Assembly: GCF_006149045.1 (NCBI RefSeq)
Contig: NZ_VBSN01000071.1
Coordinates: 62,001 to 126,000, forward strand
Origin: Dyadobacter flavalbus
Lineage (GTDB): Bacteria > Bacteroidota > Bacteroidia > Cytophagales > Spirosomataceae
Length of the DNA: 64,000 nucleotides
Direction: 5' to 3'
The translations under genes were made by a program, and so were the position numbers. Under the pieces are notes generated by a model. It was given only the letters and a program-made list of their open reading frames with translations. It was not told the DNA's origin and made no database searches. Shown piece by piece: positions 24,097 through 33,123 of this stretch (its first letter is position 1; each line of letters begins with the position of its first letter).

Positions 24097-26982
24097 ATGA
24101 AAAAGAATTTACTGACACTGCTGCTTTCCCTTCTGGCCTTTACGGCCTTTGCCGATCCGGGTTCCATCCGGGGATCCATTAAAGACGCCAAATCCAAAGA
24201 ACCGCTGATCGGTGCATCCGTACTGATCGAAGGCACGCAGATCGGGGCCGCCGCCGATGTGGACGGCAATTTTGAACTGGCCAACGTTCCCGCAGGCTCC
24301 TACAAGATTATTGTCACTTTTGTTTCTTACCAGACCAAGGAAATCCCGAACGTAAGAGTGGAATCCGGGAACACTACGGTAATTGACACGGAACTGAGTG
24401 AAGAAGGAACTGCCTTGCAGGAAGTGGTAGTACGCGGCGCCCGTGCCACGAACACGGAAGTGGCCGTCATCAGCGAAATCAAGCAGCTTAAACCCATTGC
24501 GGTGGGAATTTCCGCGCAGCAGATCCAGAAATCACAGGACAGGGATGCCGCATCGGCCATCCGCCGCGTGCCGGGTGTAAGCATCGTTGATAACCGTTTT
24601 GTGATGATCCGCGGTTTGGGTTCGCGGTATAATTCTGTACTGATCAACGATGTAATCACGCCTTCCAGCGAAGTGGATACGCGTTCATTCTCTTTCGACC
24701 TTGTACCAAGCAACATCATAGACCGGATGATTGTTTACAAATCCGGTTCCGCCGAGTCGCCAGGTGACTTTGCCGGCGGTATCATCAAGATTTATACCAA
24801 ACGCCGCCCGGACCAGAACTTTACAGAAGGCGCGGCTACGATCGGTTACAGGGCCAACACTACTTTTCAGAACGTACAGACGCATTCCCGCAGCGGTGCC
24901 AACTGGCTTGGACTTTGGGGTGCAGATCAGCAGCTTTCAACTGCCTTTCCGAAAAGATCAGCTGATTTCAACTCGCTCAGCGCTCCGGAAAGAGCAACTT
25001 ACGGACAGTTACTTCCCAATACCTGGGCACTGAAAAGCCAGACCGTTAACCCTGACATGCGTTTTGCGCTGAACATGGGAAGACGTTTTGAAATCGGCAA
25101 TGTGGATGTAAGCAACCTGACTAACATTAACTACTCCCTTACAAACCAGTTTGCAGAAGTAGGCCTTAAATTATATCAGAATGGTTTGACCGCCAATGAT
25201 GTATTCGAAAGCTACACGGATCAGAGCTATGCACGCCAGTCGCGTATCGGTGTGCTTCACAACTGGACTTTCCGTTTTTCCCCGGTATTCAATCTGGAAT
25301 GGAAGACATTGTTTAACCAGCTGGGCAATACAGAAACGGTTGTTCGTGAAGGACAAAGAGTTGTGGACGGATACGACGTGCGCAACTACTCGCAGCGTTT
25401 CGAAAACCGCAGCATTGTTACTACGCAGGTTTCCGGTGACCATAAATTCGGCGATCTGACCAAGCTGAACTGGATTACAGGTTTTGGCTACACCGGCCGC
25501 TGGGAGCCGGACTGGAAACGCGTCCGTTTTCAGCGTGTGACCGGCGCGACGGGATCGGATGGTCAGCTTGCACCATATCAGGTTGTAGCGCCGATTGAGC
25601 CGAACCCGATTGATCTGGGCCGTTTTTATTCCAAATTAAATGAGCGCGTTCTGACACTTTCGGTTAACGGAGAGCATACGCTGGGCAACCCGACCGACCG
25701 CGAGCCGAACAGGATCCGTTTCGGGGTTTACGGAGAACGTAAAGACCGCGATTACTCTGCCCGTTTCTATGGATACAACACGATTGGCAATGCTTCGGGT
25801 ATCCTGCGCGGCGACATCGGGACCATTTTTACGCCACAGAATGTAACGGGCCAGGAAGGCGGACTGACGATCAAGGACGGTACCAAAGACCTTGATTCGT
25901 ATTCGGGAATCAACAATTACTATGCTGCATACCTCAGCGGCGACATGAATTTCGGTCCCAAAGCGATACTGACTGTGGGTTTCAGAGGAGAATACAACAA
26001 CCAGCAACTTCATTCCTACATTGTAAACGAGAGAAAGGAACTGGTAAACAACAAACTTTTCATTCCGCTGCCTTCGCTGAACTTTACTTACAAAGTATCT
26101 GAAAAACAGAATCTGAGACTTGCTTTCTCTTCTACACTGAACCGGGCCGAATTCCGCGAGCTTGCTCCTTTTACCTATTTTGACTTCAATCTGCAGGCCG
26201 ACATCAGAGGAAACACGGCGCTTAAAACGGCTAAGATCCAGAACATTGACGCAAAATGGGAATTTTATCCAAGTACCAACCAGCTGATTTCCGTTACCGG
26301 TTTCTATAAATATTTCAAAAATCCGATCGAGACATTTTTGCTGCCGACCGGAAACGGACTGGCTTATACTTTCATCAATGCCAACAATTCTACAAACTAT
26401 GGTGTTGAACTCGAGGTACGCAAAGGATTTCAGGAATCCACAATCCCGTTCCTGCAAAACCTGACGCTGGTTGGAAATGCATCCTTCATAAAAAGTACGG
26501 TAAACCTTGGACAATTCGTAGAAGGTCCGGACCTGAGCGGTGCGAATGTGAAGTATGACCTGACCGGGATTACGGATAAAAAACGTCCGATGGCCAATCA
26601 GTCGCCATACCTGATCAATACCGGGATTTACTATGCAGCGCCATCCGGCTTTCAGTGGAACGTGCTTTACAACATTTTCGGACAACGGATTTTTGCAGTG
26701 GGGAATCTTGAAAACCCGACCGTTTATGAAATGCCCCGCAATGTCGTTGACCTGAACATCAGCAAAAAATTCAAAAACCAGCTTGAACTCCGCCTTGGAA
26801 TTCAGGACATTCTGAACCAGCCTGTACGTTTCTCGCAGGATTTCAACAGAGACGGAAAAATCGGAAAAGATGTAACCTCGAAAATAGCGTCTGCCGATCA
26901 GGATATCAGAAGATTCAGAAGAGGAAGTTACTTTACCGTTACGGCTGCCTACACCTTTGGAAAGCGCACTGTAATCCCATAA
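24097..26982 (+). CDS. TonB-dependent outer-membrane receptor with CarboxypepD_reg-like domain
   Basis: From the ATG at 24097 the 961-residue protein starts with a signal peptide (KKNLLTLLLSLLAFTAFA), then a CarboxypepD_reg-like beta-sandwich (about 20-105), a TonB-box/plug region (EVVVRGARA, then VPGVSIVDNRFVMIRGLGSRYNSV, about 150-180) and a long barrel ending in an aromatic-rich strand (FTVTAAYTFGKRTV). It should import a substrate across the outer membrane using TonB. The IPT/beta-helix lipoprotein follows after 53 bases and the Na/Pi transporter is divergent, so phosphate or a phosphorylated compound is a reasonable guess; this is inference. Confidence 0.9.
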   Translation: MKKNLLTLLLSLLAFTAFADPGSIRGSIKDAKSKEPLIGASVLIEGTQIGAAADVDGNFELANVPAGSYKIIVTFVSYQTKEIPNVRVESGNTTVIDTELSEEGTALQEVVVRGARATNTEVAVISEIKQLKPIAVGISAQQIQKSQDRDAASAIRRVPGVSIVDNRFVMIRGLGSRYNSVLINDVITPSSEVDTRSFSFDLVPSNIIDRMIVYKSGSAESPGDFAGGIIKIYTKRRPDQNFTEGAATIGYRANTTFQNVQTHSRSGANWLGLWGADQQLSTAFPKRSADFNSLSAPERATYGQLLPNTWALKSQTVNPDMRFALNMGRRFEIGNVDVSNLTNINYSLTNQFAEVGLKLYQNGLTANDVFESYTDQSYARQSRIGVLHNWTFRFSPVFNLEWKTLFNQLGNTETVVREGQRVVDGYDVRNYSQRFENRSIVTTQVSGDHKFGDLTKLNWITGFGYTGRWEPDWKRVRFQRVTGATGSDGQLAPYQVVAPIEPNPIDLGRFYSKLNERVLTLSVNGEHTLGNPTDREPNRIRFGVYGERKDRDYSARFYGYNTIGNASGILRGDIGTIFTPQNVTGQEGGLTIKDGTKDLDSYSGINNYYAAYLSGDMNFGPKAILTVGFRGEYNNQQLHSYIVNERKELVNNKLFIPLPSLNFTYKVSEKQNLRLAFSSTLNRAEFRELAPFTYFDFNLQADIRGNTALKTAKIQNIDAKWEFYPSTNQLISVTGFYKYFKNPIETFLLPTGNGLAYTFINANNSTNYGVELEVRKGFQESTIPFLQNLTLVGNASFIKSTVNLGQFVEGPDLSGANVKYDLTGITDKKRPMANQSPYLINTGIYYAAPSGFQWNVLYNIFGQRIFAVGNLENPTVYEMPRNVVDLNISKKFKNQLELRLGIQDILNQPVRFSQDFNRDGKIGKDVTSKIASADQDIRRFRRGSYFTVTAAYTFGKRTVIP

Positions 26983-27035
26983 AAATTACTTAAACCCTGA
27001 GCCAAGTCAATTAAAACAACCCAAGTAAACAATTC

Positions 27036-28727
27036 ATGTTCATTATGATTATGTCAAGAACAAAATTTAAACTGTTTTTCATGTCAATGAGTCTTTTTGC
27101 GGCGCTTTCTGCCTGTGAAAATGATGACAAGCCGGCTCCTGTTACAGAAGTACTTGCAGTGAAATCCATCACTCCTGCTTCCGGGCTCGCAGGGACGAAA
27201 GTGGTAATCACAGGAACAAAATTTGATCCTACCCCGGCAAATAACGTTGTTTTGTTCAATACAACGCCTGCAACGGTAACTGCAGCAACAGCTACAACAC
27301 TTGAAACAACGGTGCCGGTTGGGGCAACAACCGGTCTTATTACGGTAACGACAGGCGGAACAACAGTAAAAAGCGCAACGCCGTTTACCGTTTCGGACCG
27401 TGCAACTGTAGACGTTACAGGAGAAATCAAAACAAATACAACCTGGACTGCCAATAATGTTTATGTGCTGAAAGGCTTTGTTTATGTAACTGCCGGCAAC
27501 ACACTGACAATTGAAAAAGGTACGATCATCAAAGGAGCCGGAAAAGAGGCTGACCCGAAAGCACAAGGCCAAGGCGGATCGCTGATCATTGAAGCAGGCG
27601 CCAAGATCATGGCGGTCGGTACTGCTGAACAACCGATCGTTTTTACTTCTTCCAAAGAGCCGGGACAGCGTAACTACGGAGACTGGGGCGGTGTTGTACT
27701 GATCGGTAAAGCACCTCATAACCAGGCGGGTTCAAAAGGACCTGAAGGCGGAATCCGCGGCGGAACCACGAACGCCGGACTTGGAACCGATAACATTGCC
27801 GATGACAACTCAGGAACTTTGCAATACGTACGCATTGAATTTGCAGGTATTGCGCTCAGCAATACAGCAAACAGCGAAATTAACGGATTGACGCTTTATG
27901 CAGTAGGCTCCGGCACAACGATTGACCACGTGCAGGTATCATACAGCGGTGACGATTCATTCGAATGGTTCGGAGGAACAGTTAATTCCAAATATCTGGT
28001 TGCTTACCGCGGCTATGATGACGACTGGGATACGGACTGGGGTTTTACAGGAAAAGTCCAGTACGCCTTGTCACTGCGTGATCCGGAGTATGCCGATCAG
28101 TCCGCATCCAACGGTTTTGAATCCGATAACTTCAACTCAGGCGAACCCGCAACAGGACCGAATGCAGGTCTTCCCCTAACAGCACCGGTCTTTGCCAATG
28201 TGAGCAACCTTGTTACTTCGGGAACGCCTTCCAATGCAACGATCAAAGGAAGCGGCGGGTACCAGGCCGGCATGCATTTGCGCAGAAATACTTCCATCAG
28301 CATTCTGAATTCCCTTTTCGTAGGTTATCCTGAAGGCCTTCGCCTGGACGGAACAGCAACCGGAACGTATACCAATGCAACCAAGGGAACACTGGACCTG
28401 AGAGGAATCGTTCTGGCCAACAATACACTTCCTGTAACCGGAAAAGGTGAAATTACCGATGCGCAGGCCACTGCGTACTTTAATACGGCTGCCCGTAAAA
28501 ATGAAGTGAAAGACCTTGCTTCCCTTTTATTGAACACGGCAAACTTTACACTGACTGCTCCTGGCTTGTTGCCGCAGGCCACATCACCGCTTCTGACCGG
28601 AGCTGTATGGGATGGAAAAGGCGCTGATGCTTACTTCACAAAAGAAACTTTCAGAGGTGCATTCGGAACTACAGACTGGACAAAAGGATGGACCAACTGG
28701 GATCCGCAGAATACGATCTATAAATAA
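27036..28727 (+). CDS. IPT/TIG-domain lipoprotein with beta-helix-like body
   Basis: The 563-residue protein has a lipoprotein signal ending LFAALSAC (about 20-27), an IPT/TIG immunoglobulin-like domain (about 38-120: VKSITPASGLAGTKVVITGTKF and a TTGLITVTT strand), and a long body (130-560) rich in G, N, T and V with GGVVLIGKAP and QYVRIEFAGIALS-type turns, as in right-handed beta-helices. Several in-frame ATGs (27036, 27048, 27051) are possible starts. It is probably the surface partner of the receptor just upstream. Such pairs are common in Bacteroidota; the ligand is unknown. A strong terminator follows. Confidence 0.8.
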   Translation: MFIMIMSRTKFKLFFMSMSLFAALSACENDDKPAPVTEVLAVKSITPASGLAGTKVVITGTKFDPTPANNVVLFNTTPATVTAATATTLETTVPVGATTGLITVTTGGTTVKSATPFTVSDRATVDVTGEIKTNTTWTANNVYVLKGFVYVTAGNTLTIEKGTIIKGAGKEADPKAQGQGGSLIIEAGAKIMAVGTAEQPIVFTSSKEPGQRNYGDWGGVVLIGKAPHNQAGSKGPEGGIRGGTTNAGLGTDNIADDNSGTLQYVRIEFAGIALSNTANSEINGLTLYAVGSGTTIDHVQVSYSGDDSFEWFGGTVNSKYLVAYRGYDDDWDTDWGFTGKVQYALSLRDPEYADQSASNGFESDNFNSGEPATGPNAGLPLTAPVFANVSNLVTSGTPSNATIKGSGGYQAGMHLRRNTSISILNSLFVGYPEGLRLDGTATGTYTNATKGTLDLRGIVLANNTLPVTGKGEITDAQATAYFNTAARKNEVKDLASLLLNTANFTLTAPGLLPQATSPLLTGAVWDGKGADAYFTKETFRGAFGTTDWTKGWTNWDPQNTIYK

Positions 28728-28764
28728 AATATTAAAAGATTATATAATTGGTGTCAGAATTTAG

Positions 28765-28800
28765 AAAAATCGGAGGCGTCTGCTTCCGATTTTCTTGTTT
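28765..28800 (+). terminator. Rho-independent terminator after the receptor-lipoprotein operon
   Basis: AAAATCGGAGGC (28766-28777) pairs with GCTTCCGATTTT (28782-28793) around a GTCT loop, including one G-T pair, and is followed by CTTGTTT. It lies 38 bases after the stop codon at 28727. Confidence 0.8.
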
Positions 28801-28919
28801 AAAAAAAGTATCGCAGAATAGGGCCATATTTTACAATTTAATAACAGCAAATAGCTGCATACCACTAAAATTAAATCTAAATTTTGATCCTTGAATAACA
28901 TGAAACTCCCAGTATCCTT

Positions 28920-29640
28920 ATGAAACATTCATTGACCATTTTGCTTGCCTTGCTGTTTCTTTTTTCATGCCGCAAGGATAACGAAGTTCCCGCTCCCATA
29001 ACAGTAACAGAAACAAAAACAGAGCATTCTGACTGGTACATTCTGCATGCACCGGATGAACACGAGATACAGGCTGTTTACGGTGATATCGACGGTACGC
29101 TGCTGCTGACCGACCGTCGCCATATTCATTATACCCGGGACAAGGGAAAAACCTGGAAACAGGCCGGCTATGATTCCAACATCGGTCTGAGCGGATTCGC
29201 AATGTCAGGGGAATACGCTGTTTGTACTCGATACCGAAACCATCAGCAGCAGCGATCCGGATAACCGTTATGCAATACGTCCATACTATTTCAGCATGGA
29301 TGGCGGGATTTCATGGAAAAAACTGGACCGGCAAGCGGAAAGGTCTGAGATGAAAACTCCGCTCAATTACAGCTATTCGGCAAACGGCATCCGGTTCAGT
29401 ATTGATCGGTTTATCGATACCAACGGCCATGTAGAAGATAAAGGCATCAAGTCCGAGAATGGCCGTAAAATCGCTCTGCCTCAACGGCATGTACTGAAAA
29501 GTGTCTATTTTGATAAAAAGTCGCGGTTGTACATTTCCGGATCGGCGCCGCTTTGTGATACCGGCGGAAATATGCAGCCTTGTGACAAGGAAAATGCACG
29601 CGGCACGCTGTACATTTCAAGGCAAGAAATCAGATACTGA
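28920..29640 (+). pseudogene. Frameshifted lipoprotein gene with Asp-box (BNR) repeats
   Basis: Two frames make one protein. The first (28920-29264) has a lipoprotein signal (LLALLFLFSC) and an Asp box, YTRDKGKTWKQ; the second, open from before 29211 to 29640, carries another, FSMDGGISWKK. If the GGGG run at 29208-29211 were GGG, translation would pass from GFAMSG straight into NTLFVLDTETISSSD and on to the stop at 29640, giving about 239 residues. Asp boxes are the beta-propeller turns of sialidase-like and photosystem assembly-like proteins. The break may be a true mutation, a phase-variable G run or an assembly error. No enzyme residues can be assigned. Confidence 0.75.
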
Positions 29641-29689
29641 CTTTTCGGATCTGCGCCGGACACATTAAAATATCATTTATAAAAAACCT

Positions 29690-29989
29690 ATGAAAGGACA
29701 AAAAAAGGAGCTGGCAGCAGCTATTACGGAAACGATTCAGGATAAACTGACGGATACCGTAAACGGGGCCGAACAGTTGAAAAAAGCAATCAGGAAAACG
29801 GCTAAAAAGCTTGCCAAGAAACTGATCAGGATTTCTGCCAGGCAGGAAAAAGAAACCAAAAAGGCAAAACATTCGGAGCAGCCTGTGGGAAAAGCAGCAA
29901 AAATGAAAAAAAAGAAGAAATTGAAAATCGGGTTAAAAGGTACTCCGAAAACCGAACGGCAATCCCTTTCAACACTGGAAAATCCCTGA
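29690..29989 (+). CDS. Small lysine-rich basic protein
   Basis: The 99-residue product is highly basic (about a quarter lysine), with a helical N-terminal half (KKELAAAITETIQDKLTDTV) and lysine clusters (KKAIRKTAKKLAKKLIR, KMKKKKKLKIG). It resembles the small histone-like or DNA-compacting proteins seen in many Bacteroidota, but I cannot assign a family. It follows the broken lipoprotein gene by 49 bases. No signal peptide or membrane segment is seen. Confidence 0.55.
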   Translation: MKGQKKELAAAITETIQDKLTDTVNGAEQLKKAIRKTAKKLAKKLIRISARQEKETKKAKHSEQPVGKAAKMKKKKKLKIGLKGTPKTERQSLSTLENP

Positions 29990-30189
29990 AATCGAAATTG
30001 AATTTCAGTAACAATCCGTGGATTCATAAAGCCTGGTTATGCCCGGGATTTTGTCAGGCAACTTCTTGAAGTAAATGCGTCCGGCAAAATTCCGGCAACA
30101 TCCATTCACAATAAAATGAAATAACGCCCATCTTATCTTTCCGCTGGTTTCAGAACATACCAACTCATAAACCGTTTTTATGAACAGTA

Positions 30190-30245
30190 AGCAGGATTTT
30201 CCAAAAGCCAAAAGCCAAAAGCTGACAGCCAACAGCCAAAAACAA
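30190..30245. repeat. Short CCAAAAG / CAGCCAA simple repeats
   Basis: The stretch contains three CCAAAAG-type heptamers in a row and two CAGCCAA units just behind the 3' end of the minus-strand barrel gene. It is low-complexity sequence with no coding frame. Confidence 0.7.
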
Positions 30246-30247
30246 CC

Positions 30248-31381
30248 TCAGAATGCCTCTCCGGTAAACAAATAAAATCCGGGACCATCTTCCGTAAACC
30301 CGACATCCAGACGCAGATAAATGTCTTTTTTCGGAAACAACAGATACCGCAGCCCGACGCCGCCGGAAGTGCGCAGGTGTCTGGTCGTAAAATCAGCGAT
30401 TCTGGGCGCCACCACCGCAGCTCCCGCAAAAGCAACCGCGCCGAAACGCTTGCTGAAACCAAATGGCAGCCAGCGATGCTCCACCTGCGCTGCGAGCATG
30501 CTTTTATCCCGGTAACGGCCTGAGTAGTACCCTCGCATAATCATTTCCCCGCCCATCAGCGCTAGTTGGTTGAAAGGGATGTTGCCCCGGAAAAAATTCC
30601 CGTAAACCTGCCATGCAAGTACATTGCGGCTGCCGGAAGGATGATAGGAGCGAACGTCCAGATTGACACCGTGAAAATTATAGTCACTTCCCAGGCCGGG
30701 ATGGTATTTCAGGAAGGAAATTTCACCGAAGAAACCTTTTCGGACATTCAGTACATTATGCCGGTTGTCAAAAACCAGTGCGCCACCAAGGCCCACGTTG
30801 AGCGTTCCGTCACTGCCTGTCGGTTTTTCATAAAAATGGTCCTTTGGTTGTTCAAAGTTTGTGTTATACAATTGCTGGTAATCAATTTCGGGACCGATGA
30901 AAAAATCCGGAACGATTTTCTTCAAAACCCGCTGCCTGAACAGAAGGTAGTTGGCATCAATCAGCGCAGGATCTTTGCCGGGCGTTTCGGGACCGATCCC
31001 GTAATATAAAAGCGGAAATCTCTGAAACCGCGTCCTGCCCAGAAAAAACCAGTTGTCGTGATTTCCATAAATGGCATTGTCGAGCCAGATTCCGTATTGT
31101 CCCTCCAAAGTCACAAAACTGAAAGCCTGGACTTCACTCAAACGGTTCAGTGTGTCGTTTTTTGCCTGAAACAGCAGCAATGACGACAGGCCAAATTCGA
31201 CACTGGTTTCAGGTGAGTAAGCCAGTGTGGGGTAAATCCGGAAACTGGGTTTACCCGGTGCAGTAGTGTCCGTAATGGCTTTTTGTATCGTTCGCCTGAA
31301 CCAGCTGTCCTGCGCCAGAAGCGGAGAAGTGACAGCTGAAAAGCAAATAAACAGAACCGGAAGCAATTTTTGTAAAATCAA
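30248..31381 (-). CDS. BamA/TamA-family outer-membrane barrel protein
   Basis: The 377-residue protein has a signal peptide (cleavage after PLLAQ, about 24) and is made of beta-barrel strands to the end. It carries the BamA/Omp85 lid-loop motif as MRGYYSGRYRDK (about 284-295) and an Omp85-like C-terminal strand run. There are no POTRA domains, so it is the short surface-antigen type found in Bacteroidota rather than BamA itself. Its role could be transport or lipid-related anchoring in the outer membrane; the sequence does not decide. It stands alone on the minus strand. Confidence 0.82.
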   Translation of the reverse strand: MILQKLLPVLFICFSAVTSPLLAQDSWFRRTIQKAITDTTAPGKPSFRIYPTLAYSPETSVEFGLSSLLLFQAKNDTLNRLSEVQAFSFVTLEGQYGIWLDNAIYGNHDNWFFLGRTRFQRFPLLYYGIGPETPGKDPALIDANYLLFRQRVLKKIVPDFFIGPEIDYQQLYNTNFEQPKDHFYEKPTGSDGTLNVGLGGALVFDNRHNVLNVRKGFFGEISFLKYHPGLGSDYNFHGVNLDVRSYHPSGSRNVLAWQVYGNFFRGNIPFNQLALMGGEMIMRGYYSGRYRDKSMLAAQVEHRWLPFGFSKRFGAVAFAGAAVVAPRIADFTTRHLRTSGGVGLRYLLFPKKDIYLRLDVGFTEDGPGFYLFTGEAF

Positions 31382-31557
31382 GCTGGCAGCAACGTTTAGA
31401 TGAGTATACGCAGGTCTGTAAACAAACTATGCCAGGAAAATGGAATACCACAATGCCGCCCTGTCAAGTTCTCCGGAAATTTTTTTCTGCCCGTCATAAA
31501 AAAACGGCATTGTGGCACGACTTTCTTATTACGTATAGTATACCAAAAACAATTATC

Positions 31558-32013
31558 ATGTCAACAACAGGAAATACCACCAGTATCATTAACAATCTGA
31601 TTGAACTTAATAATGACCGCCTAGCCGGTTTCGAGAAAGTAATTGCAGATATTGATGACCAAAATATTGACCTGAAACAACTATTTCAGGAATTCGCACA
31701 GCAAAGCCGTAAGAACGGACAGGAGCTTGCTGCCATTGTTGGTTCCGCAGATGAAATTGAAACCGGCAACAGCGTAAGCGGCACTTTGCACCGCGTATGG
31801 ATTGATGTAAAATCGCTTTTCGGCGGCAGCGACCGCGCCAGTATATTGTCGGAAGCGGAACGCGGAGAAGATGCCATCAAAAAAGCATATCAGGAAGCAT
31901 TGTCAAGCGGCGAACTTCTGCCGGATGTTACCAGTACGGTAAGCAGCCAGGCGCACGAAATCAATGCGGCACATGACAAGATCAAGGCGCTGAGAGATAC
32001 CGCAAAAGCCTGA
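31558..32013 (+). CDS. PA2169-family four-helix-bundle protein (DUF2383)
   Basis: The ATG at 31558 gives a 151-residue protein; longer in-frame starts upstream add unrelated sequence. It matches the PA2169/DUF2383 type: all-helical, with NLIELNNDRLAGFEKVIADI near the start, SGTLHRVWIDVKSLFGGSDR in the middle (about 78-97) and EAERGEDAIKKAYQEAL (about 101-117), ferritin-like in layout. Such small proteins are often stress-induced. A 12-bp terminator hairpin follows at 32031. Function is not established. Confidence 0.85.
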   Translation: MSTTGNTTSIINNLIELNNDRLAGFEKVIADIDDQNIDLKQLFQEFAQQSRKNGQELAAIVGSADEIETGNSVSGTLHRVWIDVKSLFGGSDRASILSEAERGEDAIKKAYQEALSSGELLPDVTSTVSSQAHEINAAHDKIKALRDTAKA

Positions 32014-32030
32014 TCCGGAAACTGACCGAA

Positions 32031-32067
32031 AAGAAAAGCTGCTTTGAAAAAGGCAGCTTTTCTTTTT
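32031..32067 (+). terminator. Strong rho-independent terminator
   Basis: AAGAAAAGCTGC (32031-32042) and GCAGCTTTTCTT (32053-32064) form a perfect 12-bp stem with a 10-base loop and then TTT. It ends the four-helix protein gene's transcript. Confidence 0.9.
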
Positions 32068-32208
32068 GGATTTCAGTACATACGGCACCGGATTGCGCTT
32101 GTCAGCTGATTTCAGAATGGCTTTCACGCAAAGGCGTTCAGTTGAAAATCCAGACTTGATGCACTTCTTAATGGCCTGAAAACCATTGCGGACTGTAAAT
32201 TGAGCATT

Positions 32209-33123
32209 TTACATCAGCACCAGCGTAGCTATGGAAACCAGCACGACGGACAGCATCATAGAAAGAAACACCAGCATGGACGATTGCTCTTCATCTGCTT
32301 TCAGAACGGCGGCAAAAATGGTGACATTGGCTGCAATGGGAAAAAGCGGCACCAGACCGAGCATTTTGTAATCTTCCTCTTCCAGATTTTTAAAGATCAG
32401 GGAAGCTGCAAAAGCAATGGCAGCCATAAGGACGGCCGCTGCAACCGTCCGGAAAGCCAGCAATTTGGAGAAGTAGCCGAATTTGATATTCCGGAAATCT
32501 ACATTGGCAAGCTGAAACCCGACGATCATCATTCCTGCGGCAGAAACTGCAAAACTCACAACGCCTAAAACAGGTTTGATAAATTCAGGCGTTTCAACAT
32601 CCAGAATCTTGCAGATAACACCTGCTGCAAACACATATAAGAATGGAATACGCAGCATTTCCTTTAAGGCCTTGCCCGGCGAATGCTTGGTTTTTGCCAC
32701 CTGATAATATCCAATTGTATCGCCGTACAGCGCAGAGCCCAGGTAAATACAGATCAGCACGCTGACTTTTTCCTCACCGAAAAGCGCAGTAATCGTCGGA
32801 ATGCCGAAAAACGCGATGTTGAAGAAGGAAAATGAGCTTCTGAGCAAAAGCGGATCGGTGTCTGGAGCAAATTTCCTGTGTCCGGCAAGGGCTGCAAAGT
32901 TCATTCCGAGTGCCAGCAGGAACGTCAATGCCGGCAGGATCATCAGTTTGGAGGCTTCGGCATCCAGCATATTTGTAAAAACCAGCAAAGGCAGCAACGC
33001 ATTGATCAGCGGCTTGCTGATATATTCAGACTTGAAGCTGGTTTTTTTGCTGATGAAATATCCGATGGGGATAAAAGCCATGACAGGCAGCAGTTCGCCG
33101 TATAGTTCAAGAAGCTTTTTCAA
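32209..33123 (-). CDS. AEC-family (auxin efflux carrier-like) transporter
   Basis: The protein has about ten membrane helices in the two-fold arrangement of AEC carriers, with the first helix LLPVMAFIPIGYFIS and internal motifs such as FFGIPTITALFG and MMIVGFQLA. A TTG at 33123 gives 304 residues with a complete first helix and overlaps the upstream gene's end by 17 bases; an ATG at 33081 would cut into that helix, and an ATG at 33186 overlaps by 80 bases. I prefer 33123. It is translationally coupled to the FAD-binding protein. AEC carriers export organic anions; the substrate is unknown. Confidence 0.85.
   Translation of the reverse strand: MKKLLELYGELLPVMAFIPIGYFISKKTSFKSEYISKPLINALLPLLVFTNMLDAEASKLMILPALTFLLALGMNFAALAGHRKFAPDTDPLLLRSSFSFFNIAFFGIPTITALFGEEKVSVLICIYLGSALYGDTIGYYQVAKTKHSPGKALKEMLRIPFLYVFAAGVICKILDVETPEFIKPVLGVVSFAVSAAGMMIVGFQLANVDFRNIKFGYFSKLLAFRTVAAAVLMAAIAFAASLIFKNLEEEDYKMLGLVPLFPIAANVTIFAAVLKADEEQSSMLVFLSMMLSVVLVSIATLVLM

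Noticed and set aside
31513..31531. Sigma-54 promoter for the four-helix protein
   Set aside because: The -24 box is good but the -12 GC is missing, so I do not annotate it as a promoter.
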